A DNA stretch of 64,000 bases from Leifsonia sp. Root4. GTDB lineage: Bacteria > Actinomycetota > Actinomycetes > Actinomycetales > Microbacteriaceae. The stretch is taken from the NCBI RefSeq assembly GCF_001425085.1, contig NZ_LMDN01000001.1:881100-945099 (forward strand), written 5' to 3'. A model generated the notes under the pieces. It did not search any database. It saw only the letters and a list, made by a program, of their open reading frames with translations, and was not told the origin of the DNA. Both the position numbers and the translations under genes were made by a program. Position 1 is the first letter of the stretch. Each line of letters begins with the position of its first letter. Below are positions 60,094 through 64,000 of the stretch, one piece after another.

Positions 60094-61611
60094 TCAGCGC
60101 CGACGCGCCGGGCGGTAGTTGACCGAGAGTACCCGTCCGTCAGAGTCGGGCGATCCGATCGCCAGCATTCGCCCGGTAAAGCCTGCGGCGATCTCGGTGG
60201 CGAAGTAGCGGCCGTCGAGGCGGGCCAGCTCGATGAAGCCATCGCCCGCATCTGCCGAGAGCAGAATGTCATCGGGTCCGCCGTGGCCGAACGGCGCTGG
60301 CGCGGAGGCCGGCGGAACGGCCTGGAGTCGCAGGACGACCAAATCAGTACCTGATTCGAACTGGCCGAGTTCCTGCTCTATGTCCCCGATGCGGACGGTA
60401 GCCCGGACGACGCCCTGATTGTGCTCAATCGAGCACCAGTGGCGGTCGTCGAGGCGGAGCCGAAGTTCGCCAGCATGATCGACAACCGCCTCCGCCGTCC
60501 ATTCAAGATCGCGCACGCGGAAGCAGAGCAGATCCGCTGCGGTTCCTGAGCTGAAGAAGCTCAGCCCACCGCTCGGATGGCGATCAATCAACGCCTCCGC
60601 CTCACCATCGGCGACCACCCAACGCACGTCGAGTGGCCCCGGACCAAACGCATCCGAAAAAGTGGTGTCACCGGGAGTGAAATCGAAACGCGCTTCGTCG
60701 AAGACGGGCCAGCCATCAACCCAGTCGATACCCCCCAGGTAGGTCTCGCGCCCCAACACGTGGAACCCGGGCGTCGAACCCTTCGGTCGCGCGCCGAGAT
60801 AGACGACCGCGTGGCGCCCGTCTGGCGCCTCAACAAGATCCGCGTGTCCGACGTTCTGCACGGGGTGGGCACTGCTGCGGTGCGTGAACACCGGATTCTG
60901 CGGGCAGGGCTCGAAGGGCCCTCGGGGACTCGAGGCCCGCGCGACCGTGACGCAGTGGCCCCGCTCCGTGCCGCCCTCCGCAAGGAAGAGGTACCAGTAC
61001 TCCCCAACACGATGGAGATGCGGCCCCTCGGCGGCCATCATGCCACTGCCCTGCCATACGGGGTACGGCTCTTCGAGCAGCGTCCCCGTCTCGAGGTCGA
61101 TCGGAGCTTGGGCGATCCCCTGGCCACCCACGACGAAGTCAAGGACATGCCAGGTGAGATAACAGATACCGTCGTCGTCCCACGCGAGATCAGGATCGAT
61201 CCCGATGGCCCCGGGGACGAACACTGGATCGCTCCACGGCCCCGCCGGGTCCACAGCATGCACAAGAACCTGACCCGAATTGAAGTCACTCACATTCGTC
61301 GTGATGAACCAGAAGCGGCCGTCATGGAATCGAAGCGTCGAGCCATAGATGCCCGTTGAGGGCCCCGTAATCGTCCTTCGAAACTGCTCACGCGTGGTCA
61401 AGATGTTACCGATCTGCGTCCACGACACGAGGTCACGACTATGGAAGATCGGCGCACCGGGGAAGTACTCGAAACTCGAGTTCGCAAGGTAGTAGTCGTC
61501 GCCAACTCGGCAAACCGTCGGATCAGGATGAAAGCCCGGCAGAATTGGTTCGATCGCGGCACTTGAGGTACCGAGTTCTGCATCGAGCAAAGCGGCAACA
61601 GGCTCAGGCAT
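60094..61611 (-). CDS. Glycoside hydrolase family 43 (beta-xylosidase/arabinofuranosidase type)
   Basis: This 505-residue enzyme has no signal peptide. The five-bladed propeller carries the three catalytic acids in GFHPDPTVCRVGDDYYLANSSFEYFPG (first aspartate), GIDPDLAWDDDG (second aspartate) and AAEGPHLHR (glutamate). The C-terminal third (WTAEAVVDHAGELRLRLDDRHWCSIEHNQ, named by its ends) is the beta-sandwich found in xylosidase-type GH43 proteins. It starts 102 bases after the GH78 stop, on the same strand, so they are probably one operon. The ribosome site is weak. Confidence 0.92.
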   Translation of the reverse strand: MPEPVAALLDAELGTSSAAIEPILPGFHPDPTVCRVGDDYYLANSSFEYFPGAPIFHSRDLVSWTQIGNILTTREQFRRTITGPSTGIYGSTLRFHDGRFWFITTNVSDFNSGQVLVHAVDPAGPWSDPVFVPGAIGIDPDLAWDDDGICYLTWHVLDFVVGGQGIAQAPIDLETGTLLEEPYPVWQGSGMMAAEGPHLHRVGEYWYLFLAEGGTERGHCVTVARASSPRGPFEPCPQNPVFTHRSSAHPVQNVGHADLVEAPDGRHAVVYLGARPKGSTPGFHVLGRETYLGGIDWVDGWPVFDEARFDFTPGDTTFSDAFGPGPLDVRWVVADGEAEALIDRHPSGGLSFFSSGTAADLLCFRVRDLEWTAEAVVDHAGELRLRLDDRHWCSIEHNQGVVRATVRIGDIEQELGQFESGTDLVVLRLQAVPPASAPAPFGHGGPDDILLSADAGDGFIELARLDGRYFATEIAAGFTGRMLAIGSPDSDGRVLSVNYRPARRR

Positions 61612-61713
61612 CGGTGACGCTCACACCCCAGAAGAAGCTCCGCAGCGCCATCTGTGCGCGCATGGGTTCCACCCGTTCATCTATGGGCAGGTCCGCGTCG
61701 AGATGGGTGCAAG

Positions 61714-64000
61714 TCATGCTGGTGCTCCTTCGTGCCCGACTGGTGTGCGGGATTCGGTTTCGGCTACGGTTTCGCCGGAGAGCGCCCGCACGAAGGCGGC
61801 GAGCTCCCGTTTCGTGGAATCGGATGGCCAGGCCTTGGTCCAGACCCCCTCTGGCAGTTCTTCAATGGACTGATCGAGGATGCCGGCCAGCAAATGTGCG
61901 ATCCGGGCCTCATCGAGGATGTCACCGTGCGCGAGGACGAGGCGGGTGAAGTCCTGCCATAACGGCTCGTCATCGATGAGCTCGCGCACAGTGTTGATGG
62001 CAGCGCGGGGCCTATCTGGCTGGTCCACGATCCACTGGTGGGCGCCGTGGCCGACCGTCGCCGTGCCCGTTCCCCAAGGGAGCTCGACCGTGGCCGTGCT
62101 TCCGACCGGCACCTGGACGTCGAGAACGAGTGTCCCGTCCGTCTTTCTCCAGGAGACCGCGGCTTCGCCGTAGGGCGTAGTGTGTCGGGCGCTGGCGTGT
62201 TCGAGCTGCGCTGGCGGCATTGGCCGGACCGCGAGCGTACGGTACCCAGGTTCGGCTGGCGCCAAGCCCGCCACACGGCGGTGCACCCAGTCGACGATGC
62301 TCCCGAGCGCATAGTGGTTGAACGAAGTCATTCCGCTCGGGTTGATCGAGCCGTCTGGGAGGAGACTGTCCCAGCGCTCCCAGACAGTCGTGGCTCCCAT
62401 GGTGACGGGATAGAGCCACGAGGGAGCGTGAGTCTGCAGGAGGAGTCGGAACGCGACATCGGCATGACCGGCGTTCATCAACGCATCGGCGACGACCGGG
62501 GTCCCCACGAACCCCGTTGCGATGCGGAAGTCGCTCGTGCGAACGAGGTCCGCGAGGCGTTGCCCGGCGACTTGTCGCTGACGGGGATCCTCGAGCAGCT
62601 CCCATTCAAGAGCGATGGCGTACACCGTCTGGGCATCGGACAGAATACGGCCGTCTCCGGTGACGAAAGCGTGTCGGAATGCGACACGAACGCTATTCGC
62701 GAGCGAACCGTAGCGCGCTGCTTCGGACTCCTCTCCGAGGACAGCTGCTGCACGCGCGACGAGTTCTGCAGAGCGGGCGAAGTGGGCGGTCGCGACGACA
62801 TCCGGATCGGCCTTAGCCGCAGCTGCGTCATCGTGTGGGGCGGTCGGGTCGAGCCAGTCGCCGTACTGGAATCCGCCTCGCCAGATGAGGTCGTCGCCGG
62901 CGAGCTTGTGCACGCAGTCGACCCACGCTCGCATGCTGTCGAATTGGCGCCGGAGGATGCCGCGGTCACCGGTGCGTTCCCAGAGCGTCCATGGGACGAC
63001 GGTCGCGGCATCGCCCCATGCCGCGGCCGGCGCGGACGTCAGCTGTGTGCGGAGGATGTCGGGGACCACGTGTGGCACGCTGCCGTCCGGGTGCTGCTCG
63101 ACGGCGAGGTCGGCGAGCCAGGAGCTGAGGAATCCGGCGGAGTCGAAGAGGTAAGTGGCGGTCGGAGCGAAGACTTGGATGTCGCCCGTCCAGCCGAGGC
63201 GTTCATCCCGCTGCGGGCAGTCGGTGGGCACGTCGAGGAAGTTTCCGCGCATCCCCCACACGACGTTCTCGTGGAATCGGTCGAGCAGCTCGTGCGAGGA
63301 GGAGAACCATCCGGTGCGCTCGAGGTCGCTGCCGATGACAGCGGCTTCGATGTCGGCAGCGGGGATCTCTCCTGCTCCCGAGATCTCCGCGTATCGGAAG
63401 CCGTGGAAGGTGAGCGACGGTTCGAGGAACTCCTCGGCTGCCCCGCTGAGCAGAAAGGTGTCAGTGGCGCGCGCGGTGCGGAGCGGTCCGACGCCGAGTT
63501 CGCCGTCCTCAAGGACCTCTGCGTGACGCAAGATGATCTCGCTTCCGGCGGCGGCACCGCGTATGCGCAGGCGGACCCAGCCGACGAGGTTCTGGCCGAA
63601 ATCGACGAGCGTCTTTCCGCTGGAAGAGGTCCAAATCTTGGCGGCCGGGATAGTCGCGGTTACTCGCATCGGCGGACCGTCTTCACCGACAAGACGGGAG
63701 AGGTCGGCGTCGACCTCCTCGACGGTAGCGGTGAACGGGGCGTCCGGATCATTGCGCAGATCGGTGGTCTGGCCGTCATAGATGTCATCGGACAGGATTC
63801 CTGTTGGACGCGCCACCCACGATCCGTCGGTCGCCAGGATCTGAACGGAGCCGTCGACCAGGGTGACCTCGAGCTGCGCGAGGAGCGCGAGCCGGTCTCC
63901 ATAGATAGCCCGCTCGCCAAGGAACCCGAATCGCCCGCGCCACCACCCGTTTCCGAGGACAAAGTCGAGGTGGTTGTCCCCTGTTGCGACGAGCGAGGTC
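61714..64000 (-). CDS. Glycoside hydrolase family 78 (alpha-L-rhamnosidase), N terminus outside the window
   Basis: The frame is open to the window end, so about 762 residues of the C-terminal part are visible. The GH78 signature is strong: LGNGWWRGRFGFLGERAIYGDRLALLAQLEV near the window end, then LVGWVRLRIRG. The catalytic region is FLDVPTDCPQRDERLGWTGDIQVF, with the acid glutamate in DERLGWTGD. Next comes ATTVWERWDSLLPDGS, a conserved rhamnosidase piece (all named by ends). A further C-terminal domain of about 70 residues ends the protein. With GH43 and the two GH3 enzymes it should strip rhamnose from a branched glycoside. Confidence 0.93.
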   Translation of the reverse strand, partial: TSLVATGDNHLDFVLGNGWWRGRFGFLGERAIYGDRLALLAQLEVTLVDGSVQILATDGSWVARPTGILSDDIYDGQTTDLRNDPDAPFTATVEEVDADLSRLVGEDGPPMRVTATIPAAKIWTSSSGKTLVDFGQNLVGWVRLRIRGAAAGSEIILRHAEVLEDGELGVGPLRTARATDTFLLSGAAEEFLEPSLTFHGFRYAEISGAGEIPAADIEAAVIGSDLERTGWFSSSHELLDRFHENVVWGMRGNFLDVPTDCPQRDERLGWTGDIQVFAPTATYLFDSAGFLSSWLADLAVEQHPDGSVPHVVPDILRTQLTSAPAAAWGDAATVVPWTLWERTGDRGILRRQFDSMRAWVDCVHKLAGDDLIWRGGFQYGDWLDPTAPHDDAAAAKADPDVVATAHFARSAELVARAAAVLGEESEAARYGSLANSVRVAFRHAFVTGDGRILSDAQTVYAIALEWELLEDPRQRQVAGQRLADLVRTSDFRIATGFVGTPVVADALMNAGHADVAFRLLLQTHAPSWLYPVTMGATTVWERWDSLLPDGSINPSGMTSFNHYALGSIVDWVHRRVAGLAPAEPGYRTLAVRPMPPAQLEHASARHTTPYGEAAVSWRKTDGTLVLDVQVPVGSTATVELPWGTGTATVGHGAHQWIVDQPDRPRAAINTVRELIDDEPLWQDFTRLVLAHGDILDEARIAHLLAGILDQSIEELPEGVWTKAWPSDSTKRELAAFVRALSGETVAETESRTPVGHEGAPA

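Overview
The window is high-GC chromosomal DNA with strong Shine-Dalgarno sites, many GTG starts and frequent ATGA overlaps. Gene content (MHS and DHA2 transporters, many sugar ABC systems and glycoside hydrolases, an LAxTG-type surface protein, a gamma-butyrolactone-receptor-like TetR protein, a fused DppC-DppD) points to an actinobacterium, probably Microbacteriaceae or a close relative. That placement is inference from content, not from a marker gene. I see no rRNA, tRNA, CRISPR array or intact insertion sequence.

Region 1 (1-12.8 kb) is carbohydrate uptake and catabolism. The 3' end of a sugar ABC permease pair is followed by a minus-strand operon of oxidoreductase, FadR-type GntR regulator, MHS transporter and four-carbon acid sugar kinase. 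This operon has a textbook promoter whose 17-bp spacer holds a GntR-type palindrome. Next is a minus-strand operon of solute-binding protein, two permeases and a GH127 beta-L-arabinofuranosidase, with a divergent LacI regulator and palindromic operator candidates.

Region 2 (12.8-19.7 kb) holds housekeeping and stress genes: a GlsB-type membrane protein, a pentapeptide-like protein, a paired SMR efflux pump, a TetR regulator divergent from an alpha/beta hydrolase with two matching operators, and a PAS-GGDEF-EAL cyclic-di-GMP enzyme.

Region 3 (about 19.7-45.3 kb) looks accessory. It has orphan genes (a 433-residue protein, a DUF4238 protein), a coupled Ser/Thr kinase and unknown-protein pair that meets a nuclease-like gene tail to tail, gene debris (a ClbS-EamA chimera, an EamA tail, a scrambled GH2 fragment), a butyrolactone-receptor-like regulator with a divergent epimerase, secreted proteins, GH2, a 914-residue esterase-like wall-anchored protein, a Bcr/CflA pump, a MalY/PatB aminotransferase, and a small operon led by an XRE-cupin regulator that probably has a leaderless mRNA.

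Region 4 (45.3-64 kb) reads as one glycoside-utilisation locus. It comprises a GH3-SDR-DHA2 transporter operon, a divergent TetR regulator, a dipeptide-type ABC importer, a second paralogous TetR, a second GH3 with a Gfo/Idh/MocA oxidoreductase, then GH43 and a GH78 rhamnosidase cut by the window end. TetR control, a Dpp-type importer and several exo-glycosidases suggest breakdown of a glycosylated small molecule such as a plant glycoside. This is inference.
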